NCBI GenBank assembly: GCA_937877685.1
Contig: CALFGU010000117.1
Location: 19,017 to 83,016 of the forward strand
DNA: 64,000 nucleotides
Direction of reading: 5' to 3'
Source of the DNA: an uncultured Prevotella sp.
GTDB lineage: Bacteria; Bacteroidota; Bacteroidia; Bacteroidales; Bacteroidaceae
The translations under genes and the position numbers were made by a program. Under the pieces are notes generated by a model. That model made no database searches and was not told the DNA's origin. It saw only the letters and a list, made by a program, of their open reading frames with translations. The stretch's first letter is position 1. Every line of letters starts with the position of its first letter. This document shows positions 1-8,257 of this stretch, piece after piece.

Positions 1-198
1 GTCGGAACCCATTACGTTGAATGGCACTACCGACATCATTCCATTGGGCATAACTGCACCTGGGGACGTTGTGCCATAGTTTGTTGTACCGATAAATGGA
101 TTTACTTCCGAGGCAAAATCCTGGGCATGAAGCGAAAACGTCATTATCGCCATTAAGCACAAGGTGTAGCGAAAGTTGCGTATTGAGGGGTTTAGCAT
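1..198 (-). CDS. GH92 family alpha-mannosidase, N-terminal 66 residues only
   Basis: The minus strand reads from an ATG at 198 off the left edge of the window. It encodes a signal peptide (basic start, then a hydrophobic stretch ending LHAQ) followed by EVNPFIGTTNYGTTSPG and PNGMMSVVPFNVMGSD. The VNPFIGT..YG...PGA..PNGM pattern is the start of GH92 alpha-1,2-mannosidases, exported enzymes that trim mannose-rich glycans in Bacteroidetes. Only the beginning is present, so the catalytic residues cannot be checked. The family call rests on the N-terminal motif alone, but that motif is distinctive. Confidence 0.85.
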   Translation of the reverse strand, partial: MLNPSIRNFRYTLCLMAIMTFSLHAQDFASEVNPFIGTTNYGTTSPGAVMPNGMMSVVPFNVMGSD

Positions 199-291
199 AT
201 GAATAGCAAAGAATTGTATATATGGCATTAAATATATGGTTGGTATGTGTGCTTATTTATTGAGTGTCTATAATTTGAGACTCTGTGACGT

Positions 292-978
292 TTATTTCTT
301 TGTTGCAACTGCTAATAATACTCCTAAGACGATTCCTAAGAGGGCTGCAAACAACACGCGTTGCTCAGTGGGGAGCAAGAAAGTGATGGTGTGTGCAGGA
401 TACCAAAAGAAGGGAATGGTTTTCTTAAAAACAAATCCCCATTGTTTGTTCCAATCTATTTGCGCAAAACGTTCAGCCATAGGGATTGGAGTTATCAACG
501 ATTTAAGACTTCCACCGTGAAAAGCAATATGTGCGTCGGTGATTTTGTGGAAAGTCATAAAAACGGGTGCAAATATCGTGTTCATTGCAATAGAAACGGC
601 AAGTGCTACCCATAATTTGTTAAGAGTGAAATCAGCGTTTGTAAAACTCGTGATAGCATCTGTCATTCCCAAATATTCCATGAGTATGGGAGTGCCTTTT
701 GAGAAGATTATCATTGCAGCATTAATACCCATTCCCAAGAATCCCCAAACAATCACGCGTGGCAAGAGTCCGAAAGATTTTGAAATATACTTTCCATTAT
801 TAAGACGGCAACCTAACATTTCTCCAAGAGTAGATAATACGCCGAATTTTATAAAACTCATTACCATGCCATGCTCGGCATTGAAGGTTTTGTAACATTC
901 ATAAAGTGAATCAAATAGGAAGAAAGGGCAGAATAGGGCAATAATTAGAAGTGCGAAATAGCAGTCTGTTCGTTTCAT
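292..978 (-). CDS. Conserved multi-pass inner-membrane protein
   Basis: This 228-residue protein has a hydrophobic N-terminal segment (about residues 8-25) and further membrane-length stretches near residues 75-95, 125-145 and 205-225. The C-terminal part reads W...W..VFKKTIPFFWYPAH, then FLLPTEQRVLFAALLG. This loosely resembles the W.P..NF..VP...R pattern of the Mpv17/PMP22 membrane family, but the likeness is weak. No enzymatic motif is visible. It stands between the GH92 start and the PqqD-like gene on the same strand, with gaps too large to imply one operon. I do not recognise a function. Confidence 0.7.
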   Translation of the reverse strand: MKRTDCYFALLIIALFCPFFLFDSLYECYKTFNAEHGMVMSFIKFGVLSTLGEMLGCRLNNGKYISKSFGLLPRVIVWGFLGMGINAAMIIFSKGTPILMEYLGMTDAITSFTNADFTLNKLWVALAVSIAMNTIFAPVFMTFHKITDAHIAFHGGSLKSLITPIPMAERFAQIDWNKQWGFVFKKTIPFFWYPAHTITFLLPTEQRVLFAALLGIVLGVLLAVATKK

Positions 979-1117
979 AGGTTATTTCTTTTTGGAGGTG
1001 GTGGGGAGACTGAAGTTGGACTATTACTATAAAAAAATCCCAAAGTTGGTTGTGAAAAGACTGAAACCAAATTTGGGGATACTATTCATTTCATATTTAT
1101 TACTGAGCAAGAAGCGT

Positions 1118-1387
1118 TTAACACTCTATAAGTTCATTGACTTTCCATTGCTCAATAAGCGTAGTTGTGTCGCTGAGAGCCTGTGAATAAGTTACTTCAT
1201 ATTCTTTGGTGAGGGACTCTGCTAATGATTCAACCGTAAAATCTCCCTTCTCAGCTTCTTCCCATAGGAATGCCGCCGTGGGGTTGAGGTTAATCATTTT
1301 TGAAAAATTGACGTTTTCAATACCCTCTGCGATGAGTACCTTTTCTCCGCATACGTCATGTAGCGCAAATCCTTTCTTGAGTTTCAT
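1118..1387 (-). CDS. PqqD-family protein (RiPP-recognition-element-like fold)
   Basis: This 89-residue protein shows the PqqD pattern: an N-terminal strand region (FALHDVCGEKVLIAEG), then FSKMINLNPTAAFLWEEAEKG, then helices typical of the winged-helix fold. In known systems PqqD-like domains bind leader peptides of ribosomally made peptides and hand them to modifying enzymes. The gene is last of three on this strand: its start lies 8 bp from the end of the S26-type peptidase gene, which overlaps the HPr-kinase-like gene. That spacing suggests one transcript. No precursor peptide was recognised nearby, so the partner is unknown. Confidence 0.8.
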   Translation of the reverse strand: MKLKKGFALHDVCGEKVLIAEGIENVNFSKMINLNPTAAFLWEEAEKGDFTVESLAESLTKEYEVTYSQALSDTTTLIEQWKVNELIEC

Positions 1388-1395
1388 AATATGGT

Positions 1396-1848
1396 TTAAA
1401 ATAATCTTCTGTGAATTGCTAAAATATATCTTCTAATTGGGGTTAGTGTTAACCATATCCGTGAATATGTTTTCCATTTCCACCCATTAACGGAATCAGG
1501 TTTTGTTCTTCCTTTTCTATAAAATAGAGTGACTATCCCTATGACATCGTTAATAGTGCACGTTTCAGTAGTTCCCACATTCCCATCTCCCATAAGTGTG
1601 AGTTGGTCTTGTGTGCGCTGAATAATTCGGTGGAGCACGTAGACTTTAGGTTGTATCTCTGCTAAAACAACATCGCCAACTCTTAAGTTTTCACGTTCTG
1701 GTGCTACGAGAGTTACAAGGTCTCTCCCGTTGCTAAGAAATATGCGCATGGAGTGACCTTTTACCCTTAATGTGGCAGTAGCTCCACGGTCAATCACTTC
1801 TTTGACTTTCGGGATGAGTATCTCGTTGGGTATTTCAATTGTTCTCAT
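1396..1848 (-). CDS. S24/S26-type signal-peptidase-like protein
   Basis: This 150-residue protein contains LRVKGHSMRIFL (Ser33 in GHSM), the DVVLAEI strand, and VYVLHRIIQ (His73). The GxSM...VLHRI pair matches S26 peptidases of the archaeal/SipW type, which use a Ser-His rather than a Ser-Lys dyad. No clear N-terminal membrane anchor is present, which is unusual for a signal peptidase; a basic, weakly hydrophobic C-terminus might bind membranes. Its ATG lies inside the end of the HPr-kinase-like gene (overlap 1835-1848), implying translational coupling. A role in peptide maturation together with the PqqD-like protein is inference. Confidence 0.75.
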   Translation of the reverse strand: MRTIEIPNEILIPKVKEVIDRGATATLRVKGHSMRIFLSNGRDLVTLVAPERENLRVGDVVLAEIQPKVYVLHRIIQRTQDQLTLMGDGNVGTTETCTINDVIGIVTLFYRKGRTKPDSVNGWKWKTYSRIWLTLTPIRRYILAIHRRLF

Positions 1849-2737
1849 CTTCAGGGCGTAGTGATGCGTAACTCATTTGTGCTGCTTCTTTGTTCGGAAG
1901 GTTCTTGAGGTAGAACGCTGGAACTCGAGAAATAACCTTGGTGACAGTATCGCAAATCTTTTTATAAGAAGGTTTGTCCCAAATCATAGTTGAGCATGAG
2001 GAAAGCACACATGCAAAAGCGTGAACGGGGGAGAGACGGTTAATCTCGTTATAAGGTGCTTGCTCAAGTCGCAAGAAACCTCCGGTCAATTTGCGTAAAG
2101 CACGATAGCATGGAGTTTTTCCACTCCAAGGAGTGCCATATACGTAGATATTTCCATCAGGATGAATGCGAATAGCGGGATTGTCGTCATTGAGCAAATC
2201 AGCCTCCTTAAAGTTTTCTAACCATAACTTGCAATGTGTGCTTTTACCAGTGCCACTTTTGCCTAAGAATAAGTATGCCTTGTCGTTTATCATTGGCACA
2301 GAGGCATGAATCAGCAGGATGTTATGATATGCGCCACTAAATGCAAAGCAAATCATGACGGCATTGTTAAGTCCAAATTGTCTTGTTCCTTCTTCTTCGC
2401 CAATTAAAGTTGCTTTACACTTTGTGAAATCGGTATTTGCTTCAAGGACACAAGAAGGAATGCCTTCTGGAGATGAAATATGAATGGCATAACCTCCTTC
2501 ATCTAATTTGTAAATCCCATGGTTTGCACCTCCACAATCAAATTGTCCGATTTCTTCACCTTGAGGAGTTATCTTACATAATGACTTACCCACTTGTAGG
2601 GTGAACATTAAGGGTTCGTTGGGAATCTCTTTGACATGAAAAACTGGAAAAGAGGGCAACATATTTCTGTTGTCCTCTTCATCTAAGAATTCAATTTGGA
2701 AATTCATGTCTGCGACACGAAAGTATAGATTGTCCAT
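1835..2737 (-). CDS. HPr-kinase-like P-loop protein
   Basis: This 300-residue protein has a P-loop GKSGTGKST at residues 159-167, an acidic pair in LLNDDNPA (about 184-185) and a GTPWSGK segment at 201-207. These are the layout of the HprK C-terminal kinase fold. The regulatory N-terminal half of true HPr kinase is absent, so it is not the PTS regulator. Relatives are found beside PqqD-like and peptidase genes, and in some lasso-peptide clusters they phosphorylate the peptide. It is the first gene of the trio; its 3' end overlaps the next gene by 14 bp. The substrate is unknown. Confidence 0.78.
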   Translation of the reverse strand: MDNLYFRVADMNFQIEFLDEEDNRNMLPSFPVFHVKEIPNEPLMFTLQVGKSLCKITPQGEEIGQFDCGGANHGIYKLDEGGYAIHISSPEGIPSCVLEANTDFTKCKATLIGEEEGTRQFGLNNAVMICFAFSGAYHNILLIHASVPMINDKAYLFLGKSGTGKSTHCKLWLENFKEADLLNDDNPAIRIHPDGNIYVYGTPWSGKTPCYRALRKLTGGFLRLEQAPYNEINRLSPVHAFACVLSSCSTMIWDKPSYKKICDTVTKVISRVPAFYLKNLPNKEAAQMSYASLRPEDENN

Positions 2738-2775
2738 TCCGAGCTGTAGTTAAGATTCTTACTTGTCACAATAAA

Positions 2776-3165
2776 TTACTCAACAGGTTGAAACTTGAAA
2801 TCGCTATAGTTGATTTCAATCACGCGTTTCCCCTGTTCCTGCTTAGCGATTTTGCGCATTTTTAAGTAGCGCTTTTCAAGTTTTTTACGCTTCTTGTGGA
2901 ACATAACCACGGCAGTAACGTTGGGTTGGTCGTAATATTGTTGGAGGTATGTTCTAAATTGCTCCCCAAAATCGCTACGATAATTAAGGAATCCATCTTT
3001 TCCAATTTGTGCATTGGGAATCTGCTGAATCGTAGAAATATACACTACACTGTCTTTCAAACTTGTAGCGTAAGCATAACCATAAACGTTTTTTTGCGCT
3101 TGTATTCCTATTACTGATAAAACAGAAAATAGCGCGAGCATGAGGAGTTTATTGAATTGTTGCAT
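2776..3165 (-). CDS. Small secreted protein of unknown function
   Basis: I chose the ATG at 3165 because it starts directly at a good signal peptide (MQQFNKLLMLALFSVLSV, cleavage near IQAQ). The reading frame stays open about 20 codons further upstream, but that extra piece is polar and would spoil the signal. The mature part is about 105 residues. It begins with KNVYGYAYATSLKDSVVYIS and has a very basic stretch (HKKRKKLEKRYLKMRKIAK). No known domain is recognised. The Tyr-rich start followed by a basic helix resembles small Bacteroidales periplasmic proteins annotated only as hypothetical. Confidence 0.7.
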   Translation of the reverse strand: MQQFNKLLMLALFSVLSVIGIQAQKNVYGYAYATSLKDSVVYISTIQQIPNAQIGKDGFLNYRSDFGEQFRTYLQQYYDQPNVTAVVMFHKKRKKLEKRYLKMRKIAKQEQGKRVIEINYSDFKFQPVE

Positions 3166-3434
3166 GGAAATTAGTGAAATTAAACGAACCTTTTGATGGA
3201 TAAAATTCGTAGATGGGTGTAACACCTAAATGTTTCTATAGTGCAAAATTACATTTTTATCTTCTAGTTTCGTTTAATTTTCTAAATTAAGTTATGTTTC
3301 TTATTATAATATTGTGTCTGTTAGAGGGGGAGGAGGAGTTTGAACTTTCTATTTTTGACCAGATTTATTCTAGTATCAAATCAAAACCATTTGAATTGAA
3401 ACTTAATTATGAAAAACTAAATCTCAATAAATTC

Positions 3435-3475
3435 AAATTAAGTCTCAAAGATTTGAAAACTTTGAGACTTAATTT
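3435..3475. repeat. AAGTCTC hairpin element A
   Basis: A perfect 16-bp inverted repeat has arms 3435-3450 and 3460-3475 and a 9-nt loop, with core AAGTCTCAAAG / CTTTGAGACTT. It lies just past the 3' end of the sigma-factor gene. The same core recurs at 17.15, 23.68 and 47.8 kb and in decayed form at 11.15 and 53.0 kb. The DNA before it (3380-3434) contains a degenerate second copy (ACTTAATTATG, AAAACTAAATCTC). It may also act as a terminator, but the shared sequence goes beyond what termination needs. The rest of 3166-3530 holds no gene that I can see. Confidence 0.8.
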
Positions 3476-3530
3476 TATGCTAAATTAATTAGCATTCTGA
3501 AATGAATTCGTTAAAATGGAATATGAATAT

Positions 3531-4391
3531 TTAGATATAGCATCTTAGGAATTGCCTTGATTGAGGTAATTGTAGCGTTTTGATGGCTTTTTCCTTAAGT
3601 TGTCGCACACGTTCTTTAGAAAGACCAATATGCTGAGCAATTTCGTCTAAGGTTCGTTCCGGACCTGCAATGCCGAACGACATTCTTATGATATTTTGTT
3701 CGCGTTCAGGAAGTTGAGATATCGCAATGTTAAGTTGTGTTGAGAGCGATTGCGTTTCGAGTTCAGAATCTGTTGATTCTTTACTATCATTTGACGCTAT
3801 GAGGTCGATAATTGCGGTATCATCATTTTCTGAAATTGGTGCATCCATGCTTATTGGGCGAATGGAAGTGTCAAGGATTACCATTACTTTTTCCTCATCA
3901 ATATCCAAGGCTGTTGCGATTTCTTGAGCATTAGGTTCGCGCTGATTCTCTTGCATAAAATTGTTGCGGAATCTCTTAACTTTGCTCATTAATCCCTCTT
4001 GATTGCTGGGGAGTCTCACCAATCTGCTTTTCTCAGTGATGGCTTGTAGAATGCTTTGACGTATCCACCAAACGGCATACGAAATGAATTTGAAACCTCG
4101 CGTTGGGTCAAAACGTTGAGCCGCTTTTATTAATCCAACGTTTCCTTCATTGATGATGTCAATGAGGCCCAATCCTTTACTTTGATACTGTTTCGCAACG
4201 CTCACAACAAAGCGTAGGTTTGCACGAACCAAACGCGCAAGTGCAGCATTGTCACCGCGCTGAATTTTCATGGAGAGTTCAACTTCCTCTTCAGGAGAAA
4301 TCATTTCTGCTCTACCTATGTCTTGAAGGTATCTTTCAAGCGCCTCACCCTCGCGATTGGTGATGCTGGGCGCAATTTTAAGTTGATACAT
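3531..4391 (-). CDS. RNA polymerase sigma factor, RpoD/SigA-type paralogue
   Basis: This 286-residue protein lacks region 1.1, as Bacteroidetes primary-type sigma factors do. Region 1.2 begins LERYLQDIGRAEMISPEEE. Region 2 carries ANLRFVVSVAKQYQSKGL, the core-binding INEGNVGLIKAAQRFDPTRG and FKFISYAVWWIRQSI. Regions 3 and 4 follow, with a helix-turn-helix TLDEIAQHIGLSKERVRQLKEKA. The sequence departs from the housekeeping sigma-ABfr that I remember, for example LPSNQEGLMSKVKRFRNNF where LPLNQVG is usual, so it is probably an additional RpoD-like factor. That judgement is from memory. The gene stands alone with its own promoter. Confidence 0.88.
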   Translation of the reverse strand: MYQLKIAPSITNREGEALERYLQDIGRAEMISPEEEVELSMKIQRGDNAALARLVRANLRFVVSVAKQYQSKGLGLIDIINEGNVGLIKAAQRFDPTRGFKFISYAVWWIRQSILQAITEKSRLVRLPSNQEGLMSKVKRFRNNFMQENQREPNAQEIATALDIDEEKVMVILDTSIRPISMDAPISENDDTAIIDLIASNDSKESTDSELETQSLSTQLNIAISQLPEREQNIIRMSFGIAGPERTLDEIAQHIGLSKERVRQLKEKAIKTLQLPQSRQFLRCYI

Positions 4392-4417
4392 CTTTAGTTT
4401 AGATTATTAAGGTCGCT

Positions 4418-4449
4418 CAAAGGTAGAAATTATTGTCAAACAGGCAAAA
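4418..4449 (-). promoter_or_regulatory. Promoter of the sigma-factor gene
   Basis: Read on the minus strand, a TTTTG (-33 element, 4445-4449) is followed after 19 bp by TACCTTTG (4418-4425). This matches the Bacteroidetes pattern TTTG-N19-TAnnTTTG. It lies about 30 bp upstream of the ATG at 4391. The remaining 4450-4695 shows nothing coding. Confidence 0.65.
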
Positions 4450-4695
4450 TTTTTTTGCGTTTTTATTATAAATTAAGAATTTAAGTGTTGAAATCAGAGG
4501 TAAAAAGGGGTATGCTTGTTTGACTTTTGTTGCCAAAATAATTGATGACAGGAGATTTTGGAGTAGGGGATTTGTGAAGGCAATATTGTAACTATTTTGT
4601 GTTTTGAATTTTCGTGGATTAGAGTGTATGGGGTGTTATGAATTGTTGACGTTAAATGAAAAATAAATGTACCTTAATCAAAACTGGTCATCAAA

Positions 4696-5286
4696 TTAAT
4701 CTTTCTCAGTCACGCCCAGTTTCTCTTTCAATTCGCTCTCTCGCGACAATCTACATCTAAGGGTAAGGATGGTGTCATGAGCGGTATATTCGCGAGATAG
4801 AATTTCTGCTTCAAGGGAACGGATGGTGCGCATAGCTCGGTCAACTTCAGTGTAAGGGATGCTTGCTTGAAATTCGGATTTGACGAAGCGCTCTTCAATG
4901 GTAGATGCATCAAGTGCTTCCTTTGATGCTGTTTTGTAGGCTACCACAAGTCCCCCCGTACCTAGGTTTACTCCTCCATAGTAGCGCACAACAACTACGA
5001 GTGAGAAGGTTAATCCGAAGGAACGTAATTGTCGTAAGATAGGTTGCCCTGATGAACCGGCGGGTTCGCCATCATCGTTGGCACGAGTGCGTTCGCCTTG
5101 ATAACCTAAGATATAGGCATAGCAGACGTGGCGAGCATCAAAATATTTTTTTCGATAACTGGCAACGATGTTTTTCACTTCTTCTTCTGTTTCGACATGG
5201 TGAGCAAAAGCAAGAAAGCGACTACGCTTTTCGGAATATAAGCCCTCTGTGCCGTTATCTGTTATGGTTAGATATTTATCGTCCAT
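4696..5286 (-). CDS. YigZ / IMPACT family protein
   Basis: This 196-residue protein carries the IMPACT domain signature: EKRSRFLAFAHHV at the start, FDARHVCYAY, then ANDDGEPAGSSGQPIL and VVVRYYGGVNLGTGGLVVAYK. The DDGEP...G.PIL and YYGG..LG.GGL blocks are the hallmark of the family. A second small alpha/beta domain (DUF1949-like) makes up about the last 70 residues. E. coli YigZ is structurally characterised, but its cellular function is unclear; eukaryotic IMPACT modulates Gcn2. The length is normal. It is transcribed alone on the minus strand. Confidence 0.9.
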   Translation of the reverse strand: MDDKYLTITDNGTEGLYSEKRSRFLAFAHHVETEEEVKNIVASYRKKYFDARHVCYAYILGYQGERTRANDDGEPAGSSGQPILRQLRSFGLTFSLVVVVRYYGGVNLGTGGLVVAYKTASKEALDASTIEERFVKSEFQASIPYTEVDRAMRTIRSLEAEILSREYTAHDTILTLRCRLSRESELKEKLGVTEKD

Positions 5287-5308
5287 CGGATTTTATTACT
5301 AAAAAATA

Positions 5309-5350
5309 TGGGTTGCAATGAGGGATAATATGGACCCTTTTTGCAACCCA
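5309..5350 (-). terminator. Hairpin after the MaoC-like gene
   Basis: A 10-bp perfect stem (TGGGTTGCAA at 5309-5318, TTGCAACCCA at 5341-5350) lies 25 bp past the stop of the MaoC-like gene. Read on the minus strand it is followed by ATATTTTTT, as expected for an intrinsic terminator. Confidence 0.65.
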
Positions 5351-5374
5351 ATTTGAGAATGCTAGGTGATTTCT

Positions 5375-5842
5375 TTATGAATTAAAATGATAAAGGAAGG
5401 TTGCTACACCATCAAGCGCATGCTTCTTTTCTCCTTGAATCTCTATATAGAATTTAATCTCAACCTTTGCTATACCACGAAGATTGGTAATGCTTTCCAA
5501 CTTTGTTACCAATCTTACTGATTGACCTGAAAGCACAGCTTGACCAAACTTCATTTTGTCCATACCGTAGTTTACAAGCATCTTGATGTTGTTAACTTCG
5601 ATAATTTGATCCCATAAGTAGGGGAGAAGTGAAAGCGTAAGATACCCATGAACAATAGTTTGACCAAAGGGACTTTCAGTTTTACAACGTTCGGTGTCAA
5701 TATGTATCCACTGATGATCAAGTGTTGCATCAGCAAAAAGATTGATGCGCTCTTGATTTACTTCCAACCATTCAGAAGTGCCTAATTCCTGACCTAAATG
5801 AGCAGCAAACTCATCATAACTATTAATAATCAATTTTTCCAT
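5375..5842 (-). CDS. MaoC-like (R)-specific enoyl-CoA hydratase family protein
   Basis: This 155-residue single hot-dog domain has the hydratase-2 type motif FADATLDHQWIHID, with the probable catalytic pair Asp42 and His47, followed by GQTIVHGYLTLSLLP. Members of the MaoC/NodN group hydrate 2-enoyl-CoA thioesters. The natural substrate here cannot be told from the sequence, since no fatty-acid or PHA genes are adjacent. The length is typical. Transcription appears separate, with a hairpin after the stop and a ~70-bp gap to the preceding gene. Confidence 0.85.
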   Translation of the reverse strand: MEKLIINSYDEFAAHLGQELGTSEWLEVNQERINLFADATLDHQWIHIDTERCKTESPFGQTIVHGYLTLSLLPYLWDQIIEVNNIKMLVNYGMDKMKFGQAVLSGQSVRLVTKLESITNLRGIAKVEIKFYIEIQGEKKHALDGVATFLYHFNS

Positions 5843-5910
5843 GTTAGAAGAGTATTAGAGTGTTTGTTTACAATAAATTAGTTAATATGGAGGTATGCTG
5901 TAGTCACGTA

Positions 5911-6771
5911 CTATTGACGTTTAAAAGGCTTATGTGCTACGTATGTAATTTTTCCTTCTTTATTTAAAAATACACAAGCGCTATGCTTTCTTGCAACTTT
6001 CTTCGGGGAAGTAATTTCTATATCAAAAAGTATCGCATACCCCGCTTCGTCGTTGTTAATACGTGCCTTATGAAAATCAATATTAGAAGGTGCAGTGAAT
6101 GTTCTTGTCTTAATATTTTTGCAATATTTCTTATTTATGAAATTTGCAACTTCTTTCTTGGTTTGATTTTGATGGAAAAGAAAGAATGAAACGGTGTCCG
6201 CGCACATATCTGCAACTTTTGAGGCATTGCCATTTCCAAGTTCTTCATAAAAAGTGCTTAATTTATTTTGTAATCTAGCGGAGATGGTTGCGTCAAAGGG
6301 AAGTTCTTTCATCAATTGGAGCACTTTACTTGCCTCTGTGTAGTGGTGTGTCGCTTCCCCAAGTTTTAGATACTCATCATAATTTGTATCTAATTTGCCT
6401 TTTATGGCATCTATCCAAAGTAATGAATCTAATGCTTTGTCAGTAGCAGTTGAATAGGTTGCGGTAAGTGTGTGCTTACTCTTATAATTCTTAATGCTCT
6501 CAACGGTAGGTGCATTTGCGATTGCATTCCATTCACGTTGCTGGCGGAGGAGTGTCTGTTTCTTTTCTTCCGCTAATTTTGCATATTCTGAATCGGGCGA
6601 AAGGAGAATGATACTATCACACTGTGCAACTGTATAATCGTTACCTAAAGAGTTATAGATTTTCTTTGCTATATAAGCATCGGAGTTTGTGTAAATATAA
6701 AAACCGATGGCGGCGATAATTAGTAACACAATTGCTGTAGCAACAATTCCTAACGACTTGAACTTTTTCAT
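5911..6771 (-). CDS. Membrane-anchored protein of unknown function
   Basis: This 286-residue protein has one N-terminal membrane segment (about residues 9-28, IVATAIVLLIIAAIGFYIYT) after a short basic start, so the bulk should be periplasmic. The ectodomain is rich in helix-forming and charged residues (AKLAEEKKQTLLRQQREWNAI). The C-terminal ~100 residues (from about FYEELGNGNASKVADMCAD) have the feel of an NTF2-like fold, but this is only an impression. No catalytic motif was seen and I do not recognise the family. It lies between the MaoC-like gene and asnS on the same strand. Confidence 0.65.
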   Translation of the reverse strand: MKKFKSLGIVATAIVLLIIAAIGFYIYTNSDAYIAKKIYNSLGNDYTVAQCDSIILLSPDSEYAKLAEEKKQTLLRQQREWNAIANAPTVESIKNYKSKHTLTATYSTATDKALDSLLWIDAIKGKLDTNYDEYLKLGEATHHYTEASKVLQLMKELPFDATISARLQNKLSTFYEELGNGNASKVADMCADTVSFFLFHQNQTKKEVANFINKKYCKNIKTRTFTAPSNIDFHKARINNDEAGYAILFDIEITSPKKVARKHSACVFLNKEGKITYVAHKPFKRQ

Positions 6772-6789
6772 GTTATAAGATTTTAAGAA

Positions 6790-6828
6790 AGGAAGTTAGA
6801 AGAAGGTAAGTGATTCTTCTAACTTCCT
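6790..6828 (-). terminator. Terminator of asnS
   Basis: A perfect 15-bp stem (arms 6790-6804 and 6814-6828, core GGAAGTTAGAAGAA) with a 9-nt loop lies 20 bp past the asnS stop. On the minus strand it is followed by TTCTTAAAAT, a moderate U-tract. Confidence 0.75.
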
Positions 6829-6847
6829 CTTTGATACGTTACATTAT

Positions 6848-8242
6848 TTAAAAATCAGCAGACTTTGGCGTACGTGGGAAAGGTATTACGTCGCGGATGT
6901 TTTGCATACCTGTTACGAAGAGAATCAAGCGCTCGAAGCCGAGACCGAAACCACTATGAGGACAAGTACCGAAACGGCGAGTATCCAAATACCACCACAT
7001 ATCCTTCATGGGAATACCTAATTCGTTGATGCGGGCAGTGAGCTTTTCGTAACTTTCTTCACGCTCTGAACCACCGATGATTTCGCCAATCTGGGGGAAA
7101 AGCACGTCCATAGCACGAACAGTCTTGCCGTCTTCATTCTGCTTCATGTAGAATGCCTTGATTTCCTTGGGGTAGTCTGTAAGGATAACGGGCTTCTGGA
7201 AATGTTCTTCAACGAGGTAACGCTCATGCTCACTTGCAAGGTCAACTCCCCAATATACAGGGAATTCAAAATTCTTCTTGCCAGACTTTGCTGCTTCTTC
7301 AAGGATAGCAACGCCTTCAGTGTAAGTAAGACGAACGAAGTTATTATTAACTACGAAGTTAAGACGTTCAAGAAGCGTCTTGTCAACCATTTTGTTAAGG
7401 AACTCGAGGTCGTCCTTACAGTTGTTCAATGCCCAACGCACACAATATTTAATAAAGTCCTCAGCGAGGTCCATATTGTCATTAATGTCGTTGAAAGCAA
7501 CTTCGGGTTCAATCATCCAGAACTCTGCTAGGTGGCGGGGCGTGTTAGAATTTTCGGCACGGAAGGTAGGACCGAAGGTATAGATTGCACCAAGTGCTGT
7601 AGCAGCAAGTTCGCCTTCTAACTGACCTGATACGGTAAGCGAAGTTGTCTTGCCGAAGAAGTCGTCAGAGTAGTCAATCTTGCCATCAGCATCCTTCTTT
7701 AGGTCGTAGAGATTCTTTGTAGTAACTTGGAACATCTGTCCTGCACCTTCACAGTCTGAGGCTGTGATAATAGGTGTGTGGAAGTAGAAGAATCCACGTT
7801 CGTGGAAATACTGATGGATGGCCATTGCCATGTTGTGACGAATACGGAATACAGCGCCAAAGGTATTGGTGCGCAAGCGCATATGAGCGTGCTGACGCAT
7901 GAATTCAAAGGTTTGCCCCTTCTTCTGCATGGGGTACTCCGCATCACAAGTGCCGTAAACAACGATTTCTGTTGCTTGAATTTCTGCTGCTTGACCAGCG
8001 CCCTGACTTTCTACAAGCGTACCTGTTACAGCAAGGCAAGCGCCAGTAGTTACTTTTTTCAATAACTCTTCGTCAAACTTATCAACGTCAGCAACAATCT
8101 GCACGTTGTGAATGGTAGAACCGTCGTTAAGTGCAATAAAGTTTACCGACTTACTACCGCGTTTCGTTCTTACCCAACCCTTGACGGTTACTTCTGCGCC
8201 ATAGTTGGTAGAACGAAGTATATCAATAACTTTTGTTCTCAT
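6848..8242 (-). CDS. asnS: Asparagine--tRNA ligase
   Basis: This 464-residue class IIb synthetase charges tRNA-Asn. The N-terminal OB-fold anticodon-binding domain covers about residues 1-115 ([21 protein letters not shown]). The catalytic core has motif 2 [12 protein letters not shown] at 227-238 and motif 3 GFGLGFERL at 431-439. QMFQVTTKN at 169-177, together with the absence of the insertions seen in AspRS, supports Asn rather than Asp specificity. The length equals the bacterial AsnRS norm. The rluB-type gene starts just upstream on the same strand, 15 bp away, so the two may be cotranscribed. Confidence 0.97.
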   Translation of the reverse strand: MRTKVIDILRSTNYGAEVTVKGWVRTKRGSKSVNFIALNDGSTIHNVQIVADVDKFDEELLKKVTTGACLAVTGTLVESQGAGQAAEIQATEIVVYGTCDAEYPMQKKGQTFEFMRQHAHMRLRTNTFGAVFRIRHNMAMAIHQYFHERGFFYFHTPIITASDCEGAGQMFQVTTKNLYDLKKDADGKIDYSDDFFGKTTSLTVSGQLEGELAATALGAIYTFGPTFRAENSNTPRHLAEFWMIEPEVAFNDINDNMDLAEDFIKYCVRWALNNCKDDLEFLNKMVDKTLLERLNFVVNNNFVRLTYTEGVAILEEAAKSGKKNFEFPVYWGVDLASEHERYLVEEHFQKPVILTDYPKEIKAFYMKQNEDGKTVRAMDVLFPQIGEIIGGSEREESYEKLTARINELGIPMKDMWWYLDTRRFGTCPHSGFGLGFERLILFVTGMQNIRDVIPFPRTPKSADF

Positions 8243-8257
8243 AATAATTAAATATGA

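Noticed and set aside
3294..3488. 64-codon plus-strand ORF downstream of the sigma-factor gene
   Set aside because: It runs through the AAGTCTC hairpin element and encodes a Leu/Lys/Asn-rich peptide expected from AT-rich DNA.
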